The translations under genes were made by a program, and so were the position numbers. This document shows, piece by piece, positions 22,216 through 33,980 of a stretch of 64,000 nucleotides of DNA. The stretch lies in the NCBI GenBank assembly GCA_039090855.1, contig CM077005.1:78922607-78986606 (forward strand). Reading direction: 5' to 3'. The notes under the pieces are model-generated. The model ran no database searches, was not told where the DNA came from, and saw only the letters and a program-made list of their open reading frames with translations. Numbering within the stretch: the stretch's first letter is position 1; each line of letters starts with the position of its first letter. Source of the DNA: Macrothele yani (Eukaryota; Arthropoda; Arachnida; Araneae; Macrothelidae).

Positions 22216-22950
22216 ATAATAGCTAAAAAAATTGCGACCGTCATCTTCTTGAATACGTGTAATATGGCTTTTGAAAAGAAGCAGGGGGCATTAAAAATAG
22301 GTAAAATATGTGGTTTTAGAAAAAAAAATAAATCTGAGATAAGGCCATTTAGAAGTAAAAAAGATAAATAAAAAAAATAATAAAATGGGACTGTCAACTT
22401 CCGAAAGCCACATGGCCGCAGAATCGAAAGGGAATGTTGCAAATGCTTAACAAATGTGGATTTTGTAAAGAAATTAAAAAAAAAAAAAATCAAAAAGAAA
22501 CCCCCAGCAACAATCTAACTGAAATGAAGCTATCTGAAGCCAAAAAAATGCAAAAACTGTGATCAACTTCCGGAATGCCTCGTAATGCGACCATAAAAAT
22601 TAGAAGACGGACGATAAAAATGTGTAAAAATATGGTTTTAAACAAAAATAAAGAAGAACAAAAAAAGACACCTTATCAATCTAACTGAATACTGAAGTGA
22701 AGCTATCTGGAAGCAAAAGGGAAAAAAAAAGTTGCGACGTCAACTTACGGAAAGCCGATGGCCACGGAAACAGAGAAAACACTTTAAAAATATGGCATGG
22801 TTCTCGTAAAAAAGAAATAATGAAGAAATCGCCTCAATTTAACTTTTATCACTTAGATAAAGATTTAGGCCTCCATGCAAAAGAAAAAAAAAAAAAAAAA
22901 GGACGAATTGCGACCATTAGCTTCCGAAATGTTTTTATGCCCTTTTAACC
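22216..22950. repeat. Degenerate ~170-bp satellite
   Basis: A block like 'ttgcgac.gtcaacttccg(g)aa' recurs at about 22233, 22387, 22557, 22731 and 22908 (154-177 bp apart), followed in each unit by a 'tgtaaaaatatggtttt'-like and an 'aatctaactgaa..gaagctatctgg' block. The last block is homologous to the unit amplified at 21736-22215. Confidence 0.7.
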
Positions 22951-23106
22951 ACCATGCACATTAAACGTTTGTTGTGCGTCAAAAGTGCATAAAAATATCG
23001 CTTTCGAGATTCAAAGCTCAAGAAAAGCAATTATATCTCACCAAGTTGAAGTTATCTGTTTGAAAAATATGGAAGAATGAAAGCTATAATAAAATGGGGG
23101 GGGGGG

Positions 23107-23858
23107 GGCAGAGTTGTATAAAAATAAAATGTATCTGCGTACACAACCACAAAAAACTTGCTGCAAACCCGCAAATCACGATAACAATAGAATAAGATAA
23201 TTTAAAGAAAAATTAATATAGCAAATAATTATTAGAACGTTACAGATTCCAGAGAGGACAAAAGTACATTACAACTGAATGCGTAGAAATGTGTTTAAAT
23301 TGGACCTTTTAAGGCCAAAAGTTTAAAATATTGAGCTATGAACCTCATAAAAACAAGATACTAATTAAAGAAAGTTTTTATATGTAGAAAAGCAGTTCCG
23401 TTAATGAATCTTCAAAAATTATAAATAGCATTTTCAACAACTTAATTCAAAAATAGTAGACTTATGAAATACAAAAGGAAAAGATTTTAATTTTATAACT
23501 GGCAACTGCAAGATAAACCTGGCAATAAAATTTAAATTATTTCTGTGTAAACGGAACTTTTGTTACAGTTCCTATTTATTGAGAACAGGCCTTGATAAAA
23601 TCAAGAGGCCAGAAATGTCTGTAAAAAAAAAAAGAACTCACTATCGGAAGATGTGAAAAATAGGTGAACATTCTCACATTAAGACAGAATTAAATATATT
23701 AATCTGAGTAAATCCCTACTCAGATTAATATAAAAAATAAAAATCTTATCTGTAGATAAAATTTTTATTTTTTTAATCTAGAAGCCAAAACTATCTGCAA
23801 AATCTGCTAATACAACTAATTTGGAAACTATCCGTGTACGTCTATATTCTGTGACTCG
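23107..23858. mobile_element. 750-bp non-coding dispersed element, copy A
   Basis: It matches 55943-56700 in reverse orientation over its full length. Shared blocks include 'attgagaacaggccttgata', 'cattctcacattaagac' and 'acagattccagagagga'. The ends are GAGTTGTATAAAAATAAAA at 23107 and, at 23858, CTATATTCTGTGACTCG. No coding potential is seen. In the other copy it is flanked by a 9-bp duplication, so it is a transposable unit. G-rich tracts flank it here. Confidence 0.75.
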
Positions 23859-24400
23859 GTGGGGTGGGGGTGTGGGGTGTCTGTCGATCATAGGTGTCTG
23901 CATGATCTATCGATTACAGCTTTACATCTTAAATGCGAGCCAACGTTAAAAATGTGTGAAAATTTCCCTTCCTTTTTGTAAAATTTAAAGAAATCTTAAA
24001 AACAATTGATGTTAAGAATAGAAAAACAGTCTGAAAGCCTTTCCAAGAATCTGCGATGTGTGTCGCCGCTTCTTGCTGTTTCTACTCCCGGCCCGGCAGC
24101 TTAAACCAAACAGTGTGATCTTCAATGCTTCCGCGATCTGACAGGATAGTAACGTGGCCCGGAGGATTTCATCGCGTTTCTCTGCTTGAAGCACATGGTT
24201 CAGGATAAAGGCTGACAAAATTTATAAATGCGATCAAAGCAGAAAATTTCAATGTTTGATTTTATTCAATTACAATTTGTTGAAGTTACATTTTGCATCT
24301 ATGAACTTAAAGTAATGACTGCAAATTATGAAATTTGAAGTAAAAAAAAGTTGGGCACCAGGACCAAATTTCTAGGCACCCGGGCGCCTGTTAATTTTCC
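23859..24400. other. No recognisable gene
   Basis: A G-rich stretch (23860-23880) followed by unassigned intronic sequence. No motif is supported. Confidence 0.4.
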
Positions 24401-24404
24401 AGCC

Positions 24405-24775
24405 CTGTTATAAGACACGGCCAATCACCATGATACCAACTCCATGCTACTCACCATGTCCCTTCCTTTCTCTGTGGCAAGTGTCACCATGATTGGTTGA
24501 AGATTTTAGAGGAGATAAGTAACAAACGACCCCTTCTCAAAACCCGGAAAACTCCCTAGAAATGCAAGTTTTTCGACAATTATTCCCAAATGAAACAGAA
24601 TTTCGGGAATCAGAAGGCATCAAAACCTGACCAAGGACGATGTCCAATCTCATGCAAAAAATCACTGATCGGATGTGTCATCTCGTACCTATGCCCGAAC
24701 AACTAATTGTCTCGAGTCTCGTAAAGAGACCTCTGCTCGCCCGTCAGTCTCGCTTCGCTCAACAAATTCTAAAAA
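24405..24775 (+). repeat. Fold-back repeat family, copy 1
   Basis: About 360 bp homologous to the right half of 25609-26176 read in reverse. Blocks such as 'ggagataagtaacaaacgac', 'caagttttt' and 'ctcgtacctatgcccgaaca' match. Non-coding. Confidence 0.7.
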
Positions 24776-25129
24776 AGGAATGCATAAAATTTATGACTTT
24801 CAGAACAAAAGTACGAAACATTCTAAAAAGAAATGCCTAAAATTTATCATGAACTACTTTCCTTCACGTATTCACGTTGGTTTTGATCAGGTTGCATGTA
24901 AACAAAGCGGAAAGACACACTCAGATCGGGAACCATGTTTTTCCTTTTGTATCGCGAAAGACGGACACATACACAAACTTGCTTTTATTATTATAGATTA
25001 AGCAAGTGTTGAGCTAACAGACTGAGTTTTTCCATTTCTTCGTTTTTTTTTTTCAATTCAAACGATTTTTTTAAATTAATGCTAGTGAGCCGACTTTCGT
25101 CAAACTGTTCAAGTAAAAGGCCATCTAGT

Positions 25130-25295
25130 TTTAATTGAAATTCCTCAATGACATGGAATTTCGGGAATCGGAAGGCGTCAAAACCTGACCATGGACGATG
25201 TACAATCGCATCCCAAACATCACGGGGATTAGATGTGTCATGTCGTACTTATGCCTGAACAACTAATTGTCCTGAGTCTTATATAGTTCAGTTTC
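25130..25295 (+). repeat. Fold-back repeat family, copy 2 (fragment)
   Basis: About 160 bp matching the middle of copy 1: 'aatttcgggaatcggaaggc', 'caaaacctgaccatggacga' and 'tatgcctgaacaactaattg'. Confidence 0.7.
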
Positions 25296-25608
25296 AAGGC
25301 GTCAAGGCAAAATTCCTACCTTGCGATGACTCTAGATATCCTCGGCTAGTCAGCTTTCGTGCAATGAAGGAGATGCAGCTAGATAAAAAATAATTTATTT
25401 ACAACTGTTCACTTCACAGGACACACACACAATCCAAAGAGAACCAAAACACTATAACTCGGGAAACCGTCGCAATCTTTTCAATTCTCTGCTATACAGT
25501 TTACTTGAGTTGAATTTACATATACAGTTCAGTTCACTTGAGTTCAAAATACAATGATGCCACTCGCAACATAGCGAATTTTTTCACTTTTTATTAAAAT
25601 TAGTCGTT

Positions 25609-26176
25609 TTTTAATGGTCATTAATTTTATACGACACGACGAATCACCATGTTACCAACCCCATATCACTCACCATGTCCTTCCCTTTCTCCATGGCAAG
25701 TGTCACCGCGATCAGCTGAAGATCTTCTTCGGAGGAGATAGGTAACAAACGACTCTTTCTCAAAACCTGGAAAACTCCCTAAAAATACAAGTTTTTAGGG
25801 ATGCAAGCTTGGACGAACTGAGGGAAGCTCTCTATACGAGACTCGAGACAATTTGTTGTTTGGGCATAGGTACGAGTTAACACATCCGATCATCATAATT
25901 TTTTGCATGCGATTGGACATTGTCCATGATCAGGTTTTGACGTCTTCCGATTGCTGAAATTTCAAGTCATTGAGGAACAATCGTCCAAAAACTTGCATTT
26001 TTAGGGTTTTTTCCGGGTTTTGAGAAGAGGTTGTTTGTTACCTATCTCCTCCGAAGATCTTAAGCTGATCGCTGTGACACTTGCCATGGAGAAAGGGAAG
26101 GACATGGTGAGGGACATGGGGTTGGTAACATGGTGATTCGTCGTGTCGTATAAAAATAATGACCATTAAAAATGTC
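25609..26176. mobile_element. Fold-back element with ~190-bp inverted arms
   Basis: Arms at about 25609-25803 and 25985-26176 are reverse complements at roughly 90% by eye. Each begins near 'ttaatggtcatta' and runs through 'tacgacacgacgaatcacca' and 'ggagataggtaacaaac'. A ~180-bp centre matches copy 1. It sits immediately before a mariner transposase fragment and may have inserted within that mariner. No transposase is encoded. Confidence 0.72.
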
Positions 26177-26640
26177 AATGCTGAGCGTTATTGTCAGCAA
26201 CTCATTTGTGTGAGTGACGCAATGACGAAAAAGACGAAAAGGCCATACACTGGCAAGGGCAGAAGGTCGGCCCTTTTGCTTCAGGATAACGCGTGTCCTC
26301 ACACCGTGAAAACAACTTTAAACACGATCACCGACCTGGGATGGGAGATTTTGTCCCACCTGGCATATTCTTCAGACTTCGCCCACCCGATTATCGTCTC
26401 TTTCGCTTCCTGCAACATCACCTGAGTAATACGAACTTCACTTCTGTCGAGGAGGTCCACACAAGTATTGATGATTTTATTAACTCGAAACAGCCCTCTT
26501 TTTTCTGCAGTGGCATTCAGCAGTTCCCTGACCGATGGCTCAAATGTATCCAACACGATGGGGATTATTTCTCTGATTAGAGAAGAGGTAGATATTAGGT
26601 ACATATTCGATTTGCTATAATTTGCTGTCAACGTGTCTGG
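26165..26640 (+). mobile_element. mariner transposon 3' fragment
   Basis: The C-terminal third of a mariner element, adjacent to the fold-back repeat. No intact terminal inverted repeat was identified at the right side. Confidence 0.72.
26177..26578 (+). pseudogene. mariner transposase C-terminal fragment
   Basis: Residues VNAERYCQQL begin the recognisable part. LLLQDNACPHTVKTT carries the second catalytic Asp. A shift near 26370 leads to the frame with the 'DYRLFRFLQHHLSN' segment (the mariner 'SDYHLFRS' block) and GIQQFPDRWLKCIQHDGDYF, the usual C-terminal end. One frameshift and loss of the N-terminal half make it non-functional. Confidence 0.78.
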
Positions 26641-26679
26641 CCTGTGGTCAAGAATTAAGCTGCACACCTAATAAATTTT

Positions 26680-27100
26680 GAATTTTTCTTACCCCAAGAT
26701 TTTTTTTTTTTTTCACTTTCTGGATAATTTCTTCTTTGTTTTTTTTTCTGATTATGTTTCTCATTTTTAATATTTTCAGTAATAGTGAAAAAGAACAACT
26801 TCATGTTTTAAAAGTTTTTTTTCTAGTGAAGCACAGTTTTTGTTATTTCTAACAGCCTGTTCTTCAAAATCCATGAATACGGAAAGTATTTTTCTTTTCC
26901 ATTTCTTTAAAGCTAAATTAAATTTCAAAATTGGTACTTATTCCGCCTGTGATGGAATCGGCCTTTTCCATGACCCGTAAAATTACTATCTTGGCGAGTG
27001 AACAACAATACAGTACTAATTTTTGATATTTAATTTTGCTGAAAAACTTGTGTTTACCCATTCCTTAGTAACATTTTACTGTATTAAGGGGTAGACGAGT
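26680..27100. repeat. Dispersed repeat shared with 49.8-51.9 kb, copy A
   Basis: It matches, in the same orientation, the two segments flanking LINE copy 4 (about 49830-50021 and 51620-51860). Shared blocks include 'atagtgaaa', 'aaattggtactta', 'gcctgtgat' and 'gatatttaattt'. It therefore shows the site without the LINE. Non-coding. Confidence 0.65.
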
Positions 27101-28060
27101 TTTTTTTATTTTGTTTAAAGCCCACACATGCAAAGGAAACGCAAAACGGCGGCAGAAAGTGAAGTCCTGATTTTCTGCCTTTCATTTCTTTTTGTAAACA
27201 AAAGGGAAAATGCTTGCCTTTTTTGTTTGATGATAAGCAAGAAGTGTCTAAGCAATGGGAAATTGTGCATTTTCATAAAGAAATCTTTCAACAGTGAATA
27301 TTAAGAATGCTGGTAAATGGTTTGGGATGAACTCTGGGTTATGATGAAATGTGAATTGTCTCCAATTCAAAATGAATCAAATTGATTTACCCAGTTTAAG
27401 AAAATTTATGGGAAGGAATTAGCTCAGAGAAACTAATTAAACCTTTTGCAAGAAACACTTTTAGTGTTTTGTTATGTGTGTGTCCTAGAAGTAATTGTAG
27501 TGGTTTACTACTATAAGGGCAGGTCATTAGTGAAATTGTGCATGAACAGGAAAAGGTGTTTGTTTTGTATGTTGCAATTTTAATCATCACAATCTATTAC
27601 AAATGGGAGTTTTGAAGAAAGTGTCAAAAGATACCATCAACTGTGAAATGAAACCTGTTTGCAAGTTTTGTCCCAGGCAGTGTTTAAGCTGGGATTTTTT
27701 CTCTTGTAGCAATTTGGCTATTTTGTCAGCAAAATTCATAGCAAAAGTCTATACTGGTTTGCAAATTTTAGGTTTAAGTTCAAATTGCTCCTTTCTATAG
27801 AGAGCCAAATGAGAAGGAATGCTTAGAAATCCACGTGACACAATAACAATTGACACATGCTTTTAAAGTTTTGTTAAAACAAATGACTAAAGTTACTCAA
27901 ATTCTCCTGATTTTCACCGAGAATTAGCTGTTAGGATGGTCAAAATTCCATCAACCACTATGACTTCGAACCGCCTGTGAAATCTTCTTTCTGCATTGAT
28001 GCAAGGCGGCAGTACAGTAATCAGTTTTGTACTTTTCCTCTTCTCCTATCTGCAAAAGAA
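27101..28060. other. Intronic sequence, nothing assigned
   Basis: AT-rich. Short open frames (for example 27603-27800) have no motifs I recognise. Confidence 0.4.
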
Positions 28061-28065
28061 AGCTG

Positions 28066-28210
28066 CCTCGGTGGTGCAGTGGTCTAAACGCTTCTGACCA
28101 GTCATCCGAGATGGGTTGGAAAAAATTTGCTTTAAAATTTTTTCTCCCAGTCTGATTGTCATAGGACACCTTCAGCAAAGAGTTCACCCCCTCTGGCACT
28201 AGAATGCTGG
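28066..28210 (+). mobile_element. tRNA-derived SINE, degraded copy
   Basis: Starts with a tRNA-like head containing an A-box-like GGTGGTGCAGTGGTCTAA. It shares 'cttctga.ca.tcatccgagat' with the better preserved copy at 44645-44857. The B-box is lost in an A-rich stretch. It is a pol III-derived retroposon, not a working tRNA gene. Confidence 0.65.
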
Positions 28211-30118
28211 GGAGGGTCTGTAATTGATTGACAGATGAGAGCTTCCCTGCCTTCTGCTTTCAGTTCACTCTTTCCACCCCTTTACCTCAACAGAGCTGCA
28301 CGCATTCTAAGTGATGATAAACAGTTCAGTTGCGGCGAATTCACTTAACGACAAAAGGGAGTAGTTACAGTTGGCCTCGCCTTGTAACGAAAAGCAATTT
28401 AGTACGATGCTTTTTGTTGTTTTCATGCACAACCTAAAGAAGAAACAAAAAATGGTTGGCTAGTATTTTATTCATAAAAAACAACAACATGCGGGCCATT
28501 TTACGTTTTCATTATCTTGTGGAATCAACGTAGCTGAAAATGAATTTCAGTAGGGGGAGGGGGTGCTGATTTTCGTGCTGTTTTTTTTTTTTCCTTCAGA
28601 ACTTTTAGTGTACCAATAATACTACTTCGGGAAAATTGTTCCCACGTCTAGAAAATGTCGATAAAAAATAATGCTCATGTGATTTCATGAGCTGTAAAAA
28701 TCTCCCGATTTTAAGATTTTGAAGGTTGGCATGTCTGAACATGAAACCTTTAGTTGCTCTTTTAAATGGTCCATGTTTTCATTAGTTTTGTGTTTAATAA
28801 ATATTTCTAATTTGGGTCATTATTTTATATTCCCATATCATCATCAATCATTTTGACGAACAAACAGAAAACAGACTTGTAACAGACTGTGGTTGGTAGT
28901 AAACTGGTTATGAATAATGTGTTTGCCTCATTGTCTACATTGACCAGAAAGATAAAAATGCTGGTGTGTATATGTGTGTGGTTGAGTGATGTTTTCGTAG
29001 CTTGATTTACTGAACCCATTGCAGGGAGGGCAATAGTAAGATAGGAAGCAGGTCAAATACAGCTGGTAGTGATAGAAGCACTTGAATATCATAAAGTGTT
29101 ATTAACAGACTACAGATGCATTTCCAGAACTTATGCACACTACCAAGACCATGTGATGGTTAGCAATGATTAATAACACTGGGTGAATAATATATTTTGA
29201 CAACTTACCTGTTGGAATTGCCAACTGAATGTTACTAGACATCAGTGCATGTTCATCATCCATGAAAAAAATGTGTATCCTTCCTCCTTCTTATACATAA
29301 TTCTGTTGGCTTCACTAAGGAGTGCTGTAATGACTAGTGACCAAAATGTGCATTTCCCTCACTGCATGTCATTGCCTCATCTGCAGGGAGTTAGCCAAAG
29401 AAATTTGTTTCTGGAATTGTGACCATGGCAATCAGTACTGTTCAGTGATAAGTCAAGTTTTCCCATGAAATCTAGTAACTGATGAGAGCAAGGAACATCC
29501 CCTTTAGTAAGAGCAAGGAACACGCAGTGATTCACTTAAAGTGTAGGAACATCATTGGAGTTAGGTATCAGTTTCAGTAGTTTAGCAGACCACTACAGCA
29601 TTAAGATTGAATCCCTGACAGTTGCTTGTGCTTGGTACTAAAATAAGACCCTAAAAGCCAGACCTTTACCTTATACCAGAACAGTTAGAAGAACATTTTT
29701 TTAAATGGGTCATAATAAATACTCTCACAAGGTACAGCTGGTGGGCAATGTACACCAAAGCGAGTACATGGTAAGCGTAGGAACTCCAGTGGAGTGGATC
29801 CCCGAAACCTCAGTGCCATCTGGTGGTGAGGGGGCAAACCAACATGGTCACATGATAGTCTTAAACCAGTAGGAACAGATTACAGATCTTTGGTTAGAAG
29901 TGCACGTTTTGCATGCAATCTGTGAATTAGTGTATCAATATGGTATGTGTTTAGTTGGGTTGAGATCAGTGTTCCCAGTTCATGTTAGCTAAACATGCCC
30001 TGTATTATACAGCTGCCCCCATTGACCTGGGTAGTTGATACCATGCATCAAGGATTCATACCCTATGCTGCTGATACCAAATGCAGACTCTACCATCAGC
30101 ACAATGTAGTACATACAG
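28211..30118. other. Intronic sequence, nothing assigned
   Basis: About 1.9 kb without a recognisable gene or repeat. Open frames are short and have no family motif. Confidence 0.4.
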
Positions 30119-31053
30119 TGGTGCCGCATTTTACGTGGGTTCAATTATATTCGGTCAGCCCCATTGCTAGATTCATATCACACAGGAAATGGAGCTACGA
30201 AAGAATCAATCAATGCGTGCTGGTGTCCCCTGTGGTGTGACTGTGTCAATGATTTTAAAGGGTTTCCTACCATCAACGAGGAAGCAAAACATATTACTCA
30301 GATGGCCAAGCAGATTGGGGTTGAACGCTTCGTCGATATTCTGGAGGAATAAATAACAGATTTGATTGGACATAAAGAACCGTTGACAAATGAAGAATTA
30401 GAAGAACTTGTAAAAACTTCCTCGGACGAAGATGATAATGATGCCGCCGACGAACAAGATGAAATTGCCAGCAGTAATCTGCACAAGTTTACCAAAAAAG
30501 CAGTAAAGCACTTGAAAGATTTAATTTCTAACAATGATCCCTCTATGGAACATAGCCTTAAAATAAACCGAATTATTGCGGGCTCTTTAATGCCGTATAA
30601 TTAGATTTTTCAGTAGCTAAAGATGCAGTGGCAACAGTTTCCGATAACGATGTTTTTCCAGAAAAAAACAACTCCTACTGGCTCCCCATTGCCCCTCCCA
30701 GAGTCTTCAACCACTGCACCTAATGCGTCAGCTTTGGACCTCAGCGTTGACGACCCCGCAGTGGTGTTACGTAGTGAAGGCAATGATTAGGTAGGCATGC
30801 ACAAGGATTTGCATCATGCTATCTCATATTTTAACTGTAACCATTACAGATGTACGTATACATTATTCTTTGTAAAATGCACGTTATACTGTAATAGATA
30901 TATGTAATCGAATAATACTGTACATATATAACGAAAAATAGTGTGTGAAGAGATTTGTTGTATATTGTTTTATTATTGGTTTTGAATACACGCGGTTTCG
31001 GCTTTACGCGGTCTCGTCGAAACGTAACCCCTGCATAAAATGCGCCACTACTT
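30119..31053 (+). mobile_element. Tigger/pogo-type transposon, internally deleted
   Basis: The left end CAGTGGTGCCGCATTTTACG and the right end, read inward as GTAGTGGCGCATTTTATGCA, are imperfect inverted repeats preceded at the left by TA. Between them lies the C-terminal part of a pogo/Tigger transposase on the + strand. At about 935 bp it has lost most of the transposase. Confidence 0.72.
30160..30603 (+). pseudogene. Tigger-type transposase C-terminus
   Basis: Fragments in two frames resemble the end of CENP-B-related Tigger transposases: NACWCPLWCDCVNDFKGFP, then an acidic stretch with EPLTNEELEELVK, DEDDNDAADE, and the terminal signature DPSMEHSLKINRII followed by LMPY. A stop at 30350-30352 separates the pieces. 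The catalytic DDE domain is absent. Confidence 0.8.
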
Positions 31054-31887
31054 TTGTGATTCATTGGACCAGCACATCTGCTTCCAATTTTCTATCATCT
31101 AATCCATGTGCTGTTGGCACCATGGGAGTTATCTATGTGGGATGGACTGTGTGTTAGGAGAGATGGACGTGTAGTATGTCTATGTGTGTAGCACATCAGT
31201 GCCAGCATGTAATGCTTAGGTGTGCTGAATATTGTTTGTGGGTGGCTGATTGTATTGGATCTTCCAACTGTACTGCTGTGATTGTTCTATACAAGGTGAT
31301 GCACTTGTTGTACAACTCTGGAATATACCTTTTGCCAACCTTTAGTTAAGTCACCAGTAGGTTGTTTCATCATTTTGTTACCACTCATAATACACTTTAA
31401 CCATGGAGGCCATCGAATAAACCACAAGTGTCGCTGTTTCTGAGATGGACACTCCAACCCTTCGTGTGCCCTCAATTTGGCCTTTCTTAAACTCCAATAA
31501 ATCCATAATGTTATCCATCATGTCCATAACTTTGCCCACACCATTTTAGCGTGCAAGCCATGCCCTCCTCCGTATTATGCTAATATCAGGTATCACTCGC
31601 TTTGCATAGGGGTGGTCATAATTCAGTAAACATTCAAGACTATGTAGTGGTGCAGGATTCTAAAAGATGGATTGTCTGCACATATTAAAAATACAAATTA
31701 ATGCAAATTAGCTTTACAGATTTAATGAATAGAATGAATGTTTTCATGAAATTGAGTGACACCAAAATAAATAAATAAATTAAATAAATAAAAGTGAGAT
31801 TTTCTGTGGTTGAGAGCTGTTAAATGATTAATTATAAGTTTCAAATATATATATATATATATATATAATTTTCTTTTTCTTTTGCAG
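31054..31887. other. Intron 1 end
   Basis: Unassigned AT-rich intron, with a (TA)n run at about 31847-31867 and then a polypyrimidine tract (ttttctttttcttttgcag) leading to the acceptor at 31886-31887. Confidence 0.5.
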
Positions 31888-31915
31888 ACTCAGAATGTGA
31901 ATGAAAACACTTCTG
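31888..31915 (+). CDS. Host gene microexon, 28 nt
   Basis: A strong acceptor (tttttcttttgcag) precedes and a consensus donor (G|GTAAGT) follows. Entered in phase 0 from the exon ending at 11693 it reads TQNVNENTS and leaves in phase 1, which is exactly what the exon at 45443 requires. The 28-nt size and dual consensus splice sites support a real microexon. A 1.1-kb-arm palindrome starts 30 bp downstream. Confidence 0.65.
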
Positions 31916-32252
31916 GTAAGTGACTTTTTTTATTTCTTTTGTTCTTAAATATACATAATATCTAAGATATTATTTACCTGATATTGGCAAAGTATTTCGC
32001 ACGTTGTTGCTCCGCGAGGCACGTGCTCCCAGCCCAAGAGAGGTCGTTTTTTTTTTTTTTTTTTTTTGGTTAGTTAAAATTTTTTTTATAAATGAAACAA
32101 TTAGGTTATATTATTATCACTTCACATTCATTCATTCGCACAATCAAACATATGAAATTTACTATTAATTAAAACATTGTATTAGAAAAAGTTATACTCA
32201 TTGGGTCTGGAGACGTCTCTCAAGAGGCTCTTCGTCACGTTGTTACGGCGAG

Positions 32253-32285
32253 CGCTTTCGGCCCATCCGGAGTGCCATCGTCGGG
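32253..32285 (-). ncRNA. Hammerhead-like core, left Penelope-like copy
   Basis: The inverse of the motif at 33946-33980, with GGGCC instead of GTGCC, so one stem II pair is lost. Confidence 0.3.
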
Positions 32286-32715
32286 CCTTCTACACCTACA
32301 TGAGGGTTTTCTCGCGTGTTTGTAGCTGCTGGAGTTGCATGTCGGGAAACGAAGGGAAAGTTTTGCGGCCTGTATGTGTTAGGTGTTTGCTTCTCATGTG
32401 TCGCCATCTATTGGATGAGTTGGTGGGTATATCAGTCGTAAGTACAATTTTTTCCCCTTTTCTGTAGATATTTTTGAGCTATTGTTATTTATTTGTAGAA
32501 GCAGGTGTATTATTTTTAGTCCTTTATTAAATGGTGTGGCTTTTTGTAATGTTTTTTTTTTTGTCTTTTTTTATGGATTATTTTTTTGCTTTTTATAAGT
32601 GACTTCCAGGCTGTATCCAAGGTGGTAGGGTCTTGTAAGTTGCATATTTTATCTTTTTCTTGTTCAATTATAACGCTTTCAGAAATCCTTAATTCTTTTT
32701 CGTTTCTGTGGGTGG

Positions 32716-33003
32716 TTAGTAATTTAATATTTTCAAAATCAGGATATTATGATTAACGCAGTGTTGAATGAGTGCAGTTTTTTCTGCTTTTTTGTTCCAG
32801 TTTTTTATATGTTGATGTAATCTTTTTATGAATCTATTTTTTGTGCTACCAATGTAAGAGATGTGGTCTCCAGAACTCTGTGAAACAATAGGAATTTCAC
32901 ACACGCCTGCTGATTGTAGTATATTATTGTTATATTTTTTCTTTATAACTAAGTGACCAATATTCTGAACAAAATGACCAAAAATAATGTTATGTTTCTT
33001 CAT
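32716..33003 (-). pseudogene. GIY-YIG domain, left Penelope-like copy
   Basis: About 95 residues with KYNNNILQSAGVCEIPIV, a YIGSTKNRFIKRLHQHIKNW segment and TALIQHC. GVCEI replaces the canonical G-I-Y. The frame is lost after ILKILNY, so it is a non-functional fragment of the element that would supply the nicking endonuclease. Confidence 0.78.
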
Positions 33004-33103
33004 TAATCTTAAAAAATTTACATTTTGTCCTCTAATAAAAGGAAAATAACCTGAAAATTTGTATTTATTTTTGGAATGTTTTGACTAGACCTTTAAATTA
33101 TTT

Positions 33104-33364
33104 TTGTATTCAAAAATCAACCTTTTAACAGTTTTTGTTTCATACCTAACCATACACAAAAAACAATATAGGTACACATTTTCAGGTTCTTTTCCTTTTA
33201 TTAGAGGACTAAGTGGACATTTTTTAAGATTAATGAAGAAACACAACATTATTTTTGGTCATTCTGTTCAGAATATTGGTGACTTAGTTATAAAGAAAAA
33301 ATATAACAATAATATACTACAATCAGCAGGCATGTATGAAATTCCTATTGCTTCACAGTTCTGA
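33104..33364 (+). pseudogene. Penelope-like RT end and start of GIY-YIG, right copy
   Basis: Encodes the terminal RT segment (FIRGLSGHFLRLMKKHNI) and the first half of the nuclease domain. The stop after SQF and a downstream frame change remove the catalytic half. Confidence 0.72.
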
Positions 33365-33945
33365 AGACCACATCTCTTACATTGGTAGCACAAAAAATAG
33401 ATTAATAAAAATATTAAATTAACATATAAAAAACTGGAACAAAAAGAAGAAAAAACTGCACTCATTCAACACTGCATTAATCAGAAACAATATCCTGATT
33501 TTGAAAATATTAAATTACTAACTATCCACACAAAGGAAAAAGAATTAAGGATTTCTGAAAGCATTATAATTGAACAAAAAAAAAAAATATGCAACTTACA
33601 AGACCCTACCACCCTGGATACAGCCTGGAAGTCACTTATAAAAAGCAAAAAAATCCATAAAAAAAAGACAAAAAAAAAAAGAACATTACAAAAAGCCACA
33701 CCATTTAATAAAGGACTAAAAATAATACACCTGTTTCTACAACTAAATAATAGCTCAAAAATATCTACACAAAAAGGGGAAAAAATTGTACTTACGACTG
33801 ATATACCTACCAACTCATCCAATAGATGGCGACACATGAGAAGCAAACACCTAACACATACACGCCGCAAAACTTTCCCTTCATTTTCTGACATGCAACT
33901 CCAGTGGCTACACACACGAGAAAACCCTCATGTAGGTGTAGAAGG

Positions 33946-33980
33946 CCCGACGATGGCACTCCGGATGTGCCGAAAGCGCT
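33946..33980 (+). ncRNA. Hammerhead-like core, right Penelope-like copy
   Basis: CCGACGA, then a five-pair hairpin GGCAC..GTGCC with a 7-nt loop, then GAAA: the order of a hammerhead core with stem II. The canonical CUGAUGA has C for U at its second position, and a convincing stem I partner was not found. The mirror copy at 32253-32285 has one unpaired position in stem II. Confidence 0.35.

Larger units (their letters stand above)
31945..33063 (-). mobile_element. Penelope-like element, left arm of palindrome
   Basis: The minus strand carries the 3' part of a Penelope-like element: the end of the RT, a GIY-YIG domain (CEIPIV..ISYIGSTKNRF) at 33003-32716 and a 3' non-coding region out to 31945. 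It is mirrored by 33176-34284 with high identity, including 'cacgtgctcccagcccaaga' type blocks near the outer edges. The GIY motif is CEI rather than YEI here, and a shift disrupts the C-terminal part. Confidence 0.85.

Noticed and set aside
33946..33980. Active hammerhead ribozyme
   Set aside because: Listed only as hammerhead-like: a core base differs from CUGAUGA and stem I pairing was not found, so activity cannot be claimed.
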